In this document: piece after piece, positions 21,419-31,028 of the stretch
Layout: every line of letters begins with the position of its first letter
Position numbering within the stretch: position 1 is the first letter of the stretch
Assembly (NCBI GenBank): GCA_027493935.1
Contig: JAOSJV010000010.1
Location: forward strand, 124,001 to 188,000
DNA length: 64,000 nucleotides
Origin: Burkholderiales bacterium
GTDB lineage: Bacteria > Pseudomonadota > Gammaproteobacteria > Burkholderiales > SG8-39
Direction: 5' to 3'
Notes under the pieces: model-generated
The model's database searches: none
Seen by the model: the letters and a program-made list of their open reading frames with translations, nothing else
What the model was told of the DNA's origin: nothing
Translations under genes and position numbers: made by a program

Positions 21419-22078
21419 TCAACCCTTTCCGGAGCGCAGCGGCACGAATCGCACCGCGTCGAGCCGCGTCTCGCGCAGGCCGCTCGCCGTGCGCTCGATC
21501 AGCGTGAGCTCCTGGCTGTCGACGCCGACCGGAATCACCAGCCGCCCGCCGCGCGCGAGCTGCTCGTGCAGCGCGGGCGGCACCTGCGGCGCTGCGGCCG
21601 CGACCACGATCGCGTCGAACGGCGCGGCCTCGGGCAGGCCGCGGTTGCCGTCGCCGTGCGCGAGCCGGAGGTTGCCGATGCGCAGCGACCTCAGGTTCGC
21701 GCGCGCGCGCTCGAGCAGCGGTGCGATCCGCTCGACCGAATAGACCTGCCGCGCTATGCGCGCGAGCACAGCGGCGCCGTAGCCGCAGCCGGTACCGATC
21801 TCGAGCACGCGGTCGAGGTCGCGCCCGTCGCGCGCCACCTCGAGCATGCGGGCCACGGCAAGCGGCCGCGAAATCGTCTGCTCGAAGCCGATCGGCAGCG
21901 CCGAGTCCTCGTACGCACGGCTCGCGAGCGCCTCGTCGACGAACAGGTGGCGCGGCACCGCGCGCATCGCTTCGAGCACGAGCCCGTCGCGCACCCCCTG
22001 CTCGCGCAGTCGCGCGACCATGCGATCGCGCGCGCGCTGGGAGGTCATGCCGATGCCGCGCTCCGGCGCGAGGCTCAT
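21419..22078 (-). CDS. pcm: Protein-L-isoaspartate O-methyltransferase
   Basis: Pcm repairs damaged proteins by methylating L-isoaspartyl residues with S-adenosylmethionine. This protein has about 219 residues. The SAM motif [14 protein letters not shown] lies near 85, and family landmarks include [17 protein letters not shown] before it and [12 protein letters not shown] after it. The start ATG 22078 overlaps the surE stop (ATGA), and nlpD begins a few bases after its end, so surE-pcm-nlpD-rpoS looks like one coupled operon. Confidence 0.92.
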   Translation of the reverse strand: MSLAPERGIGMTSQRARDRMVARLREQGVRDGLVLEAMRAVPRHLFVDEALASRAYEDSALPIGFEQTISRPLAVARMLEVARDGRDLDRVLEIGTGCGYGAAVLARIARQVYSVERIAPLLERARANLRSLRIGNLRLAHGDGNRGLPEAAPFDAIVVAAAAPQVPPALHEQLARGGRLVIPVGVDSQELTLIERTASGLRETRLDAVRFVPLRSGKG

Positions 22079-22828
22079 TGCAGCCTCGTCCCGAGCCAGT
22101 CCCGCACCGTGCCGATCTGCTGCTGGTGCGTGAGGTCGATCTGCAGCGGCGTGACCGACACGCGGCCGGATTCGACCGCGTGAAAGTCGGTGCCCGGGCC
22201 GGCGTCCTGCGCGCCGCCGGCCGCGCCGATCCAGTACACGGTCTGGTTGCGCGGCGTGACCGCCTTGATGACCGGCTCCGCCTTGTGCCGCTTGCCGAGG
22301 CGCGTAACCTCGGTGCCCCGCAACGCGGCGGTACTCGATGTCCGGCACGTTCACGTTGAGCAGCATCGGCTGGCGCAGCGGTTCGCACCGGAAGCGCTCG
22401 ACGAGCTCGCGGGCGACCCGTGCGGCGGTCGCGTAGTGACCGCCCTCCTTCCCGTGCAGCGAGACCGCGATCGATGGGATGCCGAGCAGGAAGCCCTCGG
22501 TCGCCGCCGCGACGGTACCCGAGTAGATCGTGTCGTCGCCCATGTTCGCGCCGAGGTTGATCCCCGAGACGACGATGTCGGGCAGGTGCTCCAGCAAACC
22601 GGTCACGGCGAGGTGGACGCAATCGGTCGGCGTGCCGTTCACGAACAGAAAGCCGTTCGCGGAGCGGCGCACTGTGAGCGGCCGGTCGAGCGTCAGCGAG
22701 TTCGACGCGCCGCTGCGGTCTCGCTCCGGCGCGACGACGGTAATCTCGCCGAGCCCCGCGAGCGACTCGGCGAGCAGCGCCAGCCCGGGCGCAAAATAGC
22801 CGTCGTCGTTGCTCAACAAGATGCGCAT
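22075..22828 (-). CDS. surE: 5'/3'-nucleotidase SurE, frameshifted
   Basis: SurE is a metal-dependent nucleoside monophosphatase made in stationary phase. The protein of about 250 residues begins [10 protein letters not shown] with the metal-binding Asp pair. [13 protein letters not shown] and [10 protein letters not shown] follow, and the C-terminal part contains [21 protein letters not shown]. The frame breaks near 22318 next to a C4 run, between DIEYRR and RGTEVTRLG; both halves are clearly SurE. I chose ATG 22828 because the mature family starts there. A TATAAT element lies upstream at 22914-22909. Confidence 0.9.
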
Positions 22829-22908
22829 GCGCTCTACCACGCACCGCGGGCGCGCGCAGCTCGCCCCTCGTCGGCGGTCGCGCCCGCGCCCGAAGCTATC
22901 ATCGTGCG

Positions 22909-22914
22909 ATTATA
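22909..22914 (-). promoter_or_regulatory. -10 element for the surE-pcm-nlpD-rpoS operon
   Basis: A perfect TATAAT on the minus strand lies about 80 bases before the surE start, in a short AT-rich patch of otherwise GC-rich sequence. No clear TTGACA at the right spacing is seen, so the -35 contact may be weak. Confidence 0.5.
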
Positions 22915-22929
22915 AGCTACGCATGCGCG

Positions 22930-23355
22930 TCACCGGTCATTCCAGCCGGCCAGCGCGCATGCCCAGTCGAGCTGCCAGGCGGCGATGGTGCGCGGCGGCA
23001 CCGGCTCCATGCGGATCCCCGTGCCGTTGAGCATGACGTGCTCGATCAGGCGCGCGTCGGTCGAGAACGCCATCGCCTCGCGGAAACCCTGGGTGCGCGC
23101 CCGGCAGTCCATGACGCGCAGGACCTTCTTCACCTTGATCAGCCTGAGCGAGGCGTCGTCGCGGACAGCGGGCTCCTCGTATTGGACCCGTTCCCAGAAC
23201 TCGACGCGGTCGCCCCGGCGCACGATGCTGCCGGCGTCGACCTCGAACTTGATGCCCGGCTTGGCTCCGGCCACCTGCATCCAGCTCTCGGCGGCGATCG
23301 CAGCGGCCGCGGGTGCGGCGGCGAGGAACGCGAACGCGTAGCGTCGGAATCTCAA
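22930..23355 (-). CDS. Exported small protein, surface-adhesin E-like
   Basis: This 141-residue protein has a cleavable signal peptide (AFAFLAAAPAAAAIAAE). The mature part resembles the Adhesin E-like domain of small exported proteins: a Trp near the mature start, a short beta meander with FWERVQYEEP, then a conserved Cys in MDCRARTQ and a second near the C-terminus in DWACA, possibly a disulfide. Function in this lineage is unknown. It lies upstream of surE on the same strand, and the surE -10 element falls between them. Confidence 0.6.
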   Translation of the reverse strand: MRFRRYAFAFLAAAPAAAAIAAESWMQVAGAKPGIKFEVDAGSIVRRGDRVEFWERVQYEEPAVRDDASLRLIKVKKVLRVMDCRARTQGFREAMAFSTDARLIEHVMLNGTGIRMEPVPPRTIAAWQLDWACALAGWNDR

Positions 23356-23461
23356 GCGGGCAGCGTGGCAGGCGGCCCACCGGCACCGCGCTGCGCCTGC
23401 GCGATGCGTCGGGAGCCCGGGGACAGGGTAGCGGAGCGGCGCGCGCCTGACAAGGCGCGGA

Positions 23462-23809
23462 TCAGGCAGGCCGCCGGATTCGCTGCGCGCGGGCGAGCTC
23501 GTCGATCGCGCCGCGCACGTCGACGTCGACGAAGAATCGCTCCAACGGCTCGTCGCCGGCCAGACGCAGCAGGTCCTGCTCGCTCACGTGCAGCGTGACG
23601 CTCGCGCCGCCGGAGGCGATGCGGAAGTTGTGCCAGTCGCGTTTCGCGTGCGCGCCAAGGCCGTCGTTCCAGAGAACGGAGCTCAGCGTGAGCGACCGGT
23701 CGCGCAGGAGCGCCGCGATGCGCGACACCAGCGCCGCGGCCGCGATGCGGCGCATCTCGGCGTTCATGTACTCGCGCGTCAGCACGCCCTGATCGGGATC
23801 TGGCTTCAT
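23462..23809 (-). CDS. Conserved-looking hypothetical protein, 115 aa
   Basis: I do not recognise the family. The chosen start ATG 23809 (MKPDPDQGVLT) gives a compact 115-residue soluble protein with an amphipathic helical N-terminus (EMRRIAAAALVSRIAALLRD) and a mixed alpha/beta remainder (WHNFRIASGGASVTLHVSEQDLL). The upstream extension of the frame is Arg-rich and probably not translated. There are no membrane segments and no Cys. It stands alone, ahead of the exported protein on the same strand. Confidence 0.55.
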   Translation of the reverse strand: MKPDPDQGVLTREYMNAEMRRIAAAALVSRIAALLRDRSLTLSSVLWNDGLGAHAKRDWHNFRIASGGASVTLHVSEQDLLRLAGDEPLERFFVDVDVRGAIDELARAQRIRRPA

Positions 23810-24287
23810 CCGTGTGCGGTTCGAGAATTTCCGCAATGCTAGTCGGCTCGGTCGGTGCCGCGTACGACCGATCGCGCGGAAGTGAGGAATTTTTCCGCCG
23901 TTCCGCGCGCCCGCGGGGACACTGCGGCAAAGCGCGCGCGGCGACCATGCGATCGTCGGATCGCGTGACGAAGCCACTGGCCCGGGCTTCTCACCGGGTA
24001 TCGAGACGGCGGCGAGGCGCCTGACCGGATCGGTGCGCGAGCGCCCACGCTGCGAGCGAGCTTCGCCTCGGCGGCCCAAGATCGCCCGGCGAGTGGGTGG
24101 AGCCCCTGCGCGCCACCGGGCGCGCACGTCAGTGCGCGATTAGCCCGGCGCATGAAGTATCTTGGAACGAAATTCATCCAATGCCCTGTTCAAGCATGTC
24201 TTCTCGCCCGCTCGGGGCGACCCGGCGCGAAATCCGGGCTAGAATCGCGCCGCGGGCGCCGCGGCTTCGGATATGAAAAGACGCTGA
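23810..24287 (+). other. Intergenic region, no gene recognised
   Basis: This divergent gap lies between the 115-residue hypothetical gene and the diguanylate cyclase gene. I see no convincing reading frame. A TAGAAT hexamer at about 24239-24244 lies 44 bases before the cyclase start and may be its -10. A less GC-rich patch spans about 24140-24185. Confidence 0.4.
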
Positions 24288-25517
24288 TTGTTCAACGCCT
24301 TCGCCCGGACGCTGAGCCCGCTCGCGGTGCCGGCCGCCGTGCTGGTCGGCGCGCGCATGCTGCTCTCGGCCGCGACGGCGCTGCCGGCAGGCGTTGGCGT
24401 CTGGGTTGCCTGGGGCGCCCTCGCCGTCGGCGCTCTGCTCGCCATCGCGTTCAGCCGCGGCAGCGTCTTCTTTTCGCTGGCCACGCTCGGGCTCGCGTTC
24501 CTGGCCGGGCGCACCTGGCTCGCAGCCGCACCGGACGGGTGGCCGGCACGCGCCGTGTTCACCGCGATGTGCCTGTTCGTGCCCTTCAATCTCGCCCTGT
24601 TTGCGCTGGTACACGAGCGCGGCATCTTCAATGGGCACGGCGGCAACAAATCGCTCCTGATCGCGCTCCAGGTGGTCGTCACCGCGTGGATCGGGCTGGA
24701 GCACCAGGCGGCGCCGCTCGAGCTCGCGGCGCAGCCGTTCCTGCCGGCCTGGCTCGCTCCGGCGACGCCGATTCCGCACACCGGCCTGCTCATGCTGGCG
24801 GTCGCCTTCGGCGCAGTGCTCGCCAAGGCGCTCGCGCGGCGCTCGCCGATCGACGTCGCCGTCGCCGGCGCCCTCTACGCTTTCGGCGTCGCCGCGGACG
24901 CCGTCGCGCGACCCGAGGCCTTCGCAACGTACCTGCTCGCCGCCGCGCTGATCCTCGCGATCGGCACTGTGCAGGACTCCTATCGCATGGCGTTCCGCGA
25001 CGAGCTGACCGGGCTGCCGAGCCGGCGCGCGCTGAACGAGCGCCTGCTCGGGCTCGGGCGGCGCTACGCGATCGCGATGCTCGATGTCGACCACTTCAAG
25101 AAGTTCAACGACACGCACGGCCACGACGTCGGCGACCAGGTGCTGCGGATGGTCGCCGCGCACCTGCGCGAGGTCGGCGGCGGCGGACGCGCCTACCGCT
25201 ACGGCGGCGAGGAGTTCGCGGTGATCTTTCCGCGACAGAGCGTCGAGGAGGCGCTGCCGCACCTCGAGGCACTGCGCGCGGCCGTCGAAGGCTACCGCAT
25301 GGCGCTGCGCAGCGCCGACCGGCCGCGGCGCGCGCAGGCCGGCAAGCGCCGGCGCGCGGCGACGAGCGAGGCGCGCTCGGTGTCGGTGACCGTAAGTATC
25401 GGCGTGGCGCAGTGCACCGAGCGCCACGACACGCCCGACAAGGTCATCCGCGCCGCCGACAGAGCGCTCTACCGCGCCAAGGGCGCTGGTCGCAACCGGG
25501 TCGCGCGGGCGCGCTGA
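24288..25517 (+). CDS. Membrane diguanylate cyclase (GGDEF)
   Basis: This 409-residue enzyme makes cyclic di-GMP from two GTP. The first 230 residues hold about seven hydrophobic segments with no recognised sensor name. The GGDEF domain follows, starting at FRDELTGLPSRRALNE, with metal-binding DVDHFKKFNDTHGH and the active-site loop YRYGGEEF. The RxxD inhibitory site usually found five residues before the loop is absent, so product inhibition is unlikely. An Arg/Ala-rich insert (about 345-365) precedes VSVTVSIGVA. I use the TTG at 24288, since no upstream ATG is in frame; no good ribosome-binding site is visible. Confidence 0.85.
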   Translation: MFNAFARTLSPLAVPAAVLVGARMLLSAATALPAGVGVWVAWGALAVGALLAIAFSRGSVFFSLATLGLAFLAGRTWLAAAPDGWPARAVFTAMCLFVPFNLALFALVHERGIFNGHGGNKSLLIALQVVVTAWIGLEHQAAPLELAAQPFLPAWLAPATPIPHTGLLMLAVAFGAVLAKALARRSPIDVAVAGALYAFGVAADAVARPEAFATYLLAAALILAIGTVQDSYRMAFRDELTGLPSRRALNERLLGLGRRYAIAMLDVDHFKKFNDTHGHDVGDQVLRMVAAHLREVGGGGRAYRYGGEEFAVIFPRQSVEEALPHLEALRAAVEGYRMALRSADRPRRAQAGKRRRAATSEARSVSVTVSIGVAQCTERHDTPDKVIRAADRALYRAKGAGRNRVARAR

Positions 25518-25575
25518 GCAGAAGCCGCGCGCGGGTCGTCGCTCCCGCGCAACCCGTTGCCCGGGAGATCGTCGC

Positions 25576-25626
25576 GGAGCGGGCATGCGCGACGAACGCA
25601 ATCGGGGCCGCCCGCTTGCCCGCTCC
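25576..25626. terminator. Inverted repeat between convergent genes
   Basis: Ten-base arms (GGAGCGGGCA, 25576-25585, and its complement, 25617-25626) enclose a 31-base loop in the gap between the convergent cyclase and phosphodiesterase genes. It could act as a two-way transcription end. No T-run is present. Confidence 0.35.
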
Positions 25627-25686
25627 TGCGGCGGGAGCACCGGGGGCGAGGATCCCTCGCGCGGATGACGGACCGGCCTTACGCAC

Positions 25687-27843
25687 CTAAGCGGCGCGCA
25701 GCCGACCGGAGAACTCCGCGGCGCTCATCGGCCGCCCGAAGAAGTAGCCTTGCATCTCGGCGCAGCCTTTCTCGAGCAGGTTGCGGTACTGCGCCTCGCT
25801 CTCGACACCCTCGGCGATCACGTCGAGATGCAGCGCCTCGGCGAGCGAAATGATCGCCGCGGTGATCGCGCCGCTGCGGCGGTGCGAGAGCAGGTCGTGG
25901 ACGAACGACTGGTCGATCTTGATCTTGCCCACCGGCAGCTTCCTGATCCGGTCGAGACTGGAGTAGCCGATGCCGAAATCGTCGATCGCGATCTTCACGC
26001 CGAGCTCGCCCAGCCGCGCGAGCGTGTGCAGCACCGCGCGCGGGTACTCGCTGAAGTCGGTCTCGGTGATCTCGAGCTCGAGCAGCTCGGGCGGCACCTC
26101 GCCCTCGGCGAGACCGCGCTCCACGATGCGCACGAAGCTCGGGTCCTCGAGCTGGCGGCTAGAGACGTTCACCGCGATGCGCACCGGGGAAGTCCGGCCG
26201 CACGCCATGCGCGGCTCTGGCGGCAGGCCTCGCGCACTACCCATTCGCCGATGGGGACGATCTTGCCGGTGCGCTCGGCGATGCGGATAAACTCGGCCGG
26301 CGCGACAGATCCGAGCGCCGGATGGCGCCAGCGCAGCAGCGCCTCGGCACCCGAGATGCGGCCGCTCGCGGCGTCGACCTGCGGCTGGTAGTGGAGCTCG
26401 AGCTCGTTCTTGTCGAGCGCGCGGGCGAGCGCGCCCTCGATCGCCGGCCAGCCGGCGTTCTGCCGGGGAAGCTCGCGCGAGTAGCCGCGGCTGCAGCCGC
26501 CGCCGCTGCGCTTCGCCGCCGCGACCGCCTGCTCCGCGCACTGCGCGAGCTCGGCAAGCGCTCCGGCGTGGTCGGGAAACACCGCGATGCCGATGCTCGC
26601 CGAGACGCAGATCGCGCGCGCGTCGACCTCGAACGGCGGCAGCATCGCCTTCAGGAGCTTGCCGGCAACGGTCGCCGCATCCTGGTGGTTCCTCATGCGC
26701 GGCACGAGCACCGCGAACACGTCGGCGCCGATGCGCGCAACGGTGTCCTGCTCGCGCACGCAGCCGCGCATGCGCCCGGCGACCTGGTGCAGCACCTTGT
26801 CCGGCCGCCTCGTGGCCGTGCACGTCGTTCAGCCGCTTGAAGCGGTCGAGGTCCATGTACAGCACGGCGACGCGCTCGTTGTCGCGCTTCGCCAGCGCGA
26901 GCTGCTGGGTGACCCGATCGCGGAAGATGAGCCGGTTCGGCAGGCCGGTGAGCGGGTCGTGGTGCGCGAGGTGGTGCAGACGCGACTCGGCATCCTTGAA
27001 CACCGAGATGTCCTGCAGCACCGCGAGATAACCGGCGCCGTCGCCGTCGCCGTCGGCGATGCGCGAGATCGCGAGCCACACCGGACGCGCTTCGCCGTCC
27101 GCATGCCGGTTCCAGATTTCGCCCGACCACTCGCCCGCCTCGTGCAGGCGCTTCCACATGCGCTCGTAGAACCCGGCGCCGTGGCGACCGGAGCGCAGGA
27201 TGCTTGCCGGCTTGCCGACGACCTGCGCGGCCGTGTAGCCGCTGAGCCGCGCGAACGCCGGATTGACCGCCAGGATGCGCCCGCGCAAGTCGGTAAGCAT
27301 CATCGGGTCGGCGGCGGCGGCGAATGCGAGCTCGGAGAGCGAGCGGTGCGGCGCGGCTGCGACGGGCTCGGCGAGCCGCACCAGCCAGCTCAGCGTCCCC
27401 GCGCCGCCCGGCTGGGCGATCAAGCTCGCAGCGATGCGGACGTCGCCGGCACACAGCGTGCGCAGCGCGCCGCGCCATGCGAACGTGTCCGCATGGGCGA
27501 CCGCCGCGATCCGCGCGAGCAGCGCGTCGAGGTCCTCGACGCATTCGCGCGCGAGGAACTCGCGCAGCTGCGCCCCCTTCAGCGCGGCGCGGTCGCTCAC
27601 CATGGCCGTCAGCTCCGGATCGGCCTCGAGGATGCGTCCGGAGAAGTCGGTGACGAGGTGCAGCTCCGGCTGGCGCACAGGCGCCGCGCGCGGCGGCGCC
27701 GGCTGCTCCGCGCCGGGCGCGGGCGGACCGCGGCGGATCGCGCCGAGCGCGCCCTCGTGCGCCGAGCGCGCGAGCCGCATGCGCGTCGCCGCGCGTTGCG
27801 CCTTGAGGCGGCCGAGCTCGTGCAGCAGCTGGTTGGAGTCCAT
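25687..27843 (-). CDS. PAS-GGDEF-EAL protein, probable c-di-GMP phosphodiesterase, frameshifted
   Basis: This protein of about 718 residues has a Pro-rich N-terminus, a PAS domain (DLRGRILAVNPAFARLSGY, near 190), a GGDEF domain and an EAL domain. The GGDEF active site is degenerate (IGADVFAV), so synthesis is unlikely. The EAL site looks complete: EALLRWRHP, VNVSSRQL, ELEITE, IDDFGIGYSSL, KIDQSFV, AEGVE and QGYFFGRP. I therefore infer c-di-GMP breakdown to pGpG. Two frame breaks, near 26803 and 26188, cancel each other, so the first and last parts share a frame. It follows the HTH-receiver gene on the same strand and converges on a diguanylate cyclase gene. Confidence 0.85.
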   Translation of the reverse strand: MDSNQLLHELGRLKAQRAATRMRLARSAHEGALGAIRRGPPAPGAEQPAPPRAAPVRQPELHLVTDFSGRILEADPELTAMVSDRAALKGAQLREFLARECVEDLDALLARIAAVAHADTFAWRGALRTLCAGDVRIAASLIAQPGGAGTLSWLVRLAEPVAAAPHRSLSELAFAAAADPMMLTDLRGRILAVNPAFARLSGYTAAQVVGKPASILRSGRHGAGFYERMWKRLHEAGEWSGEIWNRHADGEARPVWLAISRIADGDGDGAGYLAVLQDISVFKDAESRLHHLAHHDPLTGLPNRLIFRDRVTQQLALAKRDNERVAVLYMDLDRFKRLNDVHGHEAAGQGAAPGRRAHARLRARAGHRCAHRRRRVRGARAAHEEPPGCGDRCRQAPEGDAAAVRGRRARDLRLGEHRHRGVSRPRRSACRARAVRGAGGRGGEAQRRRLQPRLLARASPAERRLAGDRGRARPRARQERARAPLPAAGRRRERPHLGCRGAAALAPSGARICRAGRVYPHRRAHRQDRPHRRMGSARGLPPEPRMACGRTSPVRIAVNVSSRQLEDPSFVRIVERGLAEGEVPPELLELEITETDFSEYPRAVLHTLARLGELGVKIAIDDFGIGYSSLDRIRKLPVGKIKIDQSFVHDLLSHRRSGAITAAIISLAEALHLDVIAEGVESEAQYRNLLEKGCAEMQGYFFGRPMSAAEFSGRLRAA

Positions 27844-27932
27844 CAGCGATGCACACCCGCGCCGCGCGCATTGGCCTGGGGTCGGCCGTTTCGGCTCATG
27901 TCGTTCTCCTCCCTGCTGTCACGCTCGGCTTC

Positions 27933-28574
27933 TCACGGCCCGCCTGTCGCGCCGCGCTGCGAACCGGCGGCGAGCGCGCGCCATCCGGCGGCCGCCGCGC
28001 GCACCTCGCGCTCGAGCAGCTGGAATGGTACCGGCTTCGCGAGAATCTTGACCGACGCTGGCACGCCGCCGCGCGCCGCGAGCGCCGGCGAACCCACGGC
28101 GATGATCTGCAGGCCTGCACTGTACGGATGCGTGGCGAGCGTGCGCACCATGCCGGGCCCGTCCATCCCGGGCAGTGCGAGATCGACGATCAGCAGGTTG
28201 GGCTGCTCGCGGCCGACGGCGAGGAGCGCCTCGGCCCCGTCGCGCGCCGCATGGATCTCGAGCTGCGGATCCCACTCGCGCAAGCGCAGCTGGTAGAGCC
28301 GCAGCCGCGCCGGGTCGGCATCGGCCACGACCACCTTGAACGTGAACGCCGCCGTTGCGGCGGCACCGGAGCGCCCCGCCGCCTCGCCCGCGAGGAACCG
28401 CTCGAGCGAGCGAAGCCCGATGCGCCGGTGCCCGCCCGCGGTCTTCCAGACCTCGAGCACGCCGCGCTCGGCCCAGTGCTGCACCGTGCGCACGGACACG
28501 CCGATGCGCTCGGCCGCCTCGCGGGTCGTGCAGTACGGCGCGGAGCGCCGTGCCGGCCGGGAGTTGCTGATCAT
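27933..28574 (-). CDS. Excisionase/MerR-type HTH plus receiver-domain regulator
   Basis: This 213-residue protein has an N-terminal helix-turn-helix of the MerR/excisionase type (TTREAAERIGVSVRTVQHWAERG, then the wing GGHRRI). A CheY-like receiver domain follows, with acidic VVVADADP, phospho-acceptor Asp in LLIVDLALPGMDG near 130 and Lys in VKILAKPV. The order is the reverse of common response regulators. No histidine kinase lies nearby. The downstream gene is the EAL phosphodiesterase, so it probably controls or senses c-di-GMP output. The AT-rich region just upstream (28683-28748) may be its own operator. Confidence 0.8.
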   Translation of the reverse strand: MISNSRPARRSAPYCTTREAAERIGVSVRTVQHWAERGVLEVWKTAGGHRRIGLRSLERFLAGEAAGRSGAAATAAFTFKVVVADADPARLRLYQLRLREWDPQLEIHAARDGAEALLAVGREQPNLLIVDLALPGMDGPGMVRTLATHPYSAGLQIIAVGSPALAARGGVPASVKILAKPVPFQLLEREVRAAAAGWRALAAGSQRGATGGP

Positions 28575-28682
28575 CGATCAACGCGCCTGCGCGCGGAGCG
28601 CGCCTCGGATCCAATTCGGCGGCGGCGGTGGCTGGAGCACCCGTCGGAACAGGTCCCGGCTCGATGCCTCCAAATCGGTTCA

Positions 28683-28748
28683 TTTCTTACTATTAACGAT
28701 TACTTAAACGCATATGGTTCGCATCTTATGCGCTTAGTGCGGTTTTAG
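28683..28748. promoter_or_regulatory. AT-rich divergent control region with dyad and repeats
   Basis: This 66-base stretch is strikingly AT-rich in a GC-rich window. It lies between the HTH-receiver gene (minus) and DUF6394 (plus). A perfect dyad CGCATA-12 bases-TATGCG spans 28709-28732, with a further CGCAT copy at 28720-28724. The stretch TATTAACGATTACTTAA at 28691-28707 could supply -10 elements on either strand. The dyad spacing suits a MerR-type dimer, so the adjacent regulator is a candidate binder. Confidence 0.45.
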
Positions 28749-28847
28749 TCAAGCGCCCGCCGCGGGGTGAGCGGTGCGCGCCGGACGTCGCGCCGCGCCG
28801 CAGGCGTGGTGTAATCTCGGCCGCACCCGCCGGGAGGAGGCGCACGC

Positions 28848-29231
28848 GTGAATCTGGAAAAAGTCGTCTTCGGTTTCTTCATCCTGCTCGCGGCGACGCT
28901 CAATTTCGGTTTCGTGTACGGCGACCTCTCCAATCCGGAGCACCACGAGGTCTACGAGCTGTTCGCCGCGGTGGTCGTCAACCTCATCGCGACGGTGCTC
29001 AAGTTCGGCGACCGCCCCCACGTCGGCGCGGTTCATCTCGCGGCGAGCCTCGTCGCCGTGCTGCAGCTCGGCGCGGCGACGCTGGTCTGGTTCTTCGCCG
29101 CGCACGTAGGCCCGGCCGGGCTCACCAGCGCGCACCTGGCGGGCGTCGTCTCGCTCTCCGCCGGGGCGCTCTTCGCGAACGTCGTCTCGGTCGTGATCCT
29201 GGTCGCCGAGACCGTCACGCTGCGCAGGTGA
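28848..29231 (+). CDS. DUF6394 membrane protein
   Basis: This 127-residue integral membrane protein has four hydrophobic segments, beginning MNLEKVVFGFFILLAATLNFGFVYGD and with the family block YELFAAVVVNLIATVLKFGDR in the middle. It matches what I know of DUF6394, found next to TrkA-type potassium channels in betaproteobacteria. Here its stop lies four bases before the channel start, so it is probably an accessory subunit, but no function has been shown. The start follows GGGAGGAGG about eight bases upstream. Confidence 0.75.
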   Translation: MNLEKVVFGFFILLAATLNFGFVYGDLSNPEHHEVYELFAAVVVNLIATVLKFGDRPHVGAVHLAASLVAVLQLGAATLVWFFAAHVGPAGLTSAHLAGVVSLSAGALFANVVSVVILVAETVTLRR

Positions 29232-29235
29232 CGCG

Positions 29236-30956
29236 ATGGGCAGCGTGCTGCTGCTCACGCTGCGCCGGATACGCGTGCCGATCATCCTGCTCGTCTCGGT
29301 CTACGCGGTCGGCATCATCGGGCTCGTGCTGATCCCCGGCGTGGACCCGCAGGGCCGGCCGTGGCGGATGAGCATCTTCCACGCGTTCTACTTCCTCTCG
29401 TACACCGCGAGCACGATCGGCTTCGGCGAGATCCCGCACCCTTTCACCGATGCGCAGCGCCTCTGGGTGAGCGCGGTGATCTACATGTCGGTCGTAGGCT
29501 GGGCGTACATGATCGCGCGCGTCCTCGGACTGATGCAGGACCGCGGCTTCCAGAACGCGCTCACGATGCACCGGTTCCAGCGCGAGGTGCGCCGGCTCTC
29601 CGAATCCTTCTACATCGTGTGCGGCTACGGCGAGACCGGCGCGATCCTGTGCCGCGCGCTCGACCGGATGGGACTGCGCTTCGTGGTGCTCGACATCGAG
29701 GCGAGGCGCATCGACGAGGTCGACCTGCAGGGCTACGCGACCGACGTGCCCGCGCTCGCCGGCGACGTGCGCATCGTCGCGAACCTGGAGATGGCGGGCA
29801 TCGGCCATCCCTACTGCCGCGGCGTGATCGCGGTCACGAGCGACGACCACGCGAACCTCGCCGCAGCCATCTCGACGAAGCTGCTCAACCCGACCATCCC
29901 GGTGGTGTGCCGCGCGATGACCCGCGAGGTGGCGCAGAACATGGCGTCGTTCGGGACCGATCACGTGATCAATCCGTTCCAGCGCTTCGGCGAGCGGCTC
30001 TGGCTCGCGCTCCACTCGCCTGCGGTCTACCGGCTGCTCGCGCGCCTGACCGGGCTGCCGGGCACGGTGCTCGCCGCCGCGGAGGCGCCGCCGCACGGCC
30101 GCTGGATCGTTTGCGGTTACGGACGGTTCGGGCGCGAGATCATCGGCTGCTTCGACCGCGAGGGGTTGGAGGCGACGATCATCGACCCGCGCGCGCCTGC
30201 GGGCGGCGACGGCCGGCGGGTGGTCCGCGGTCTCGGCACCGAGGCCGGCCCGCTGCGCGAGGCCGGCGCCGAGCAGGCGGTCGGCATCGTGGCGGGCACC
30301 GACAACGACGTGAACAACCTCTCGATCGCGGTCACCGCCCGCGAGCTCAACCCGAAGCTCTTCGTCGTGCTGCGCCAGAACCTCGAGGCGAATCGTCCGC
30401 TCTTCGCCGCCTACAAGGCCGACATGACCATGATCTCGGCCGAGATCGTCGCCTACCAGTGCCTGTCGATCGTCGCCACGCCGCCTGCTCGCCCGCTTTC
30501 TCGGCATGGCGGGAACGCGCGACGAGGCATGGGCCGCATCGCTCGTCGCGCGGCTGGAGGAGATCGTCGGCGCGGTGGTCGCGAGCACATGGGGCGTACC
30601 CGTAAATGCTGCGGCGGCGCCGGCGGTGCACCACGCCCTCATGTTCGAGCCGCACGAGCTCACGCTCGGCACGCTGATGCGCGACCCGGCCGCGCGCGAG
30701 CGCCCGCTGGCCTGTCTGCCCCCTCCTGCTCGTGCGCGGCGACGAGGAGATGGTGCTTCCCGCGGCGGAGACGGCGCTGCAGCCCGGCGACCGCCTGCTC
30801 TTCGCCGGCACCGAGGCGGCGCGCGACCGGCAGCGCCTCACGCTGCGAAACGCCAACGTCCGCGCCTACGTGCACCTGGGTATCGACCGCCCCGCCGGCT
30901 GGCTGTGGAAGCGCCTGACGGGACGGCCCGCCGTGCGCGCGGCCGAGAGCCGCTGA
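29236..30956 (+). CDS. Potassium channel with two RCK/TrkA-N domains, frameshifted
   Basis: This is a two-transmembrane K+ channel of about 573 residues. The pore helix and filter TASTIGFGE lie near residue 56, between two membrane segments. RCK1 starts at YIVCGYGETG (about 130) and RCK2 at WIVCGYGRFG (about 290), each with a glycine-rich nucleotide loop. A C-terminal TrkA-C-like domain follows. The frame breaks near 30490 and again in a C5 run at 30719-30723. Joined, the end reads through LLARFLGMAGTRDEAW and LLLVRGDEEMVLPA. It is coupled to DUF6394. The ligand could be a nucleotide or Ca2+. Confidence 0.85.
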
Positions 30957-31028
30957 GGGGAGGCTGCGGGCGCGCGCCGGTCCCACAAGCCCGGGGACGC
31001 CCGCGGTGCGACCGCGCGGCAGCCGGCC

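Noticed and set aside
29215-30672. Long minus-strand frame across the K+ channel
   Set aside because: Its product is Arg/His-rich without domains, while the plus strand has filter and RCK motifs.
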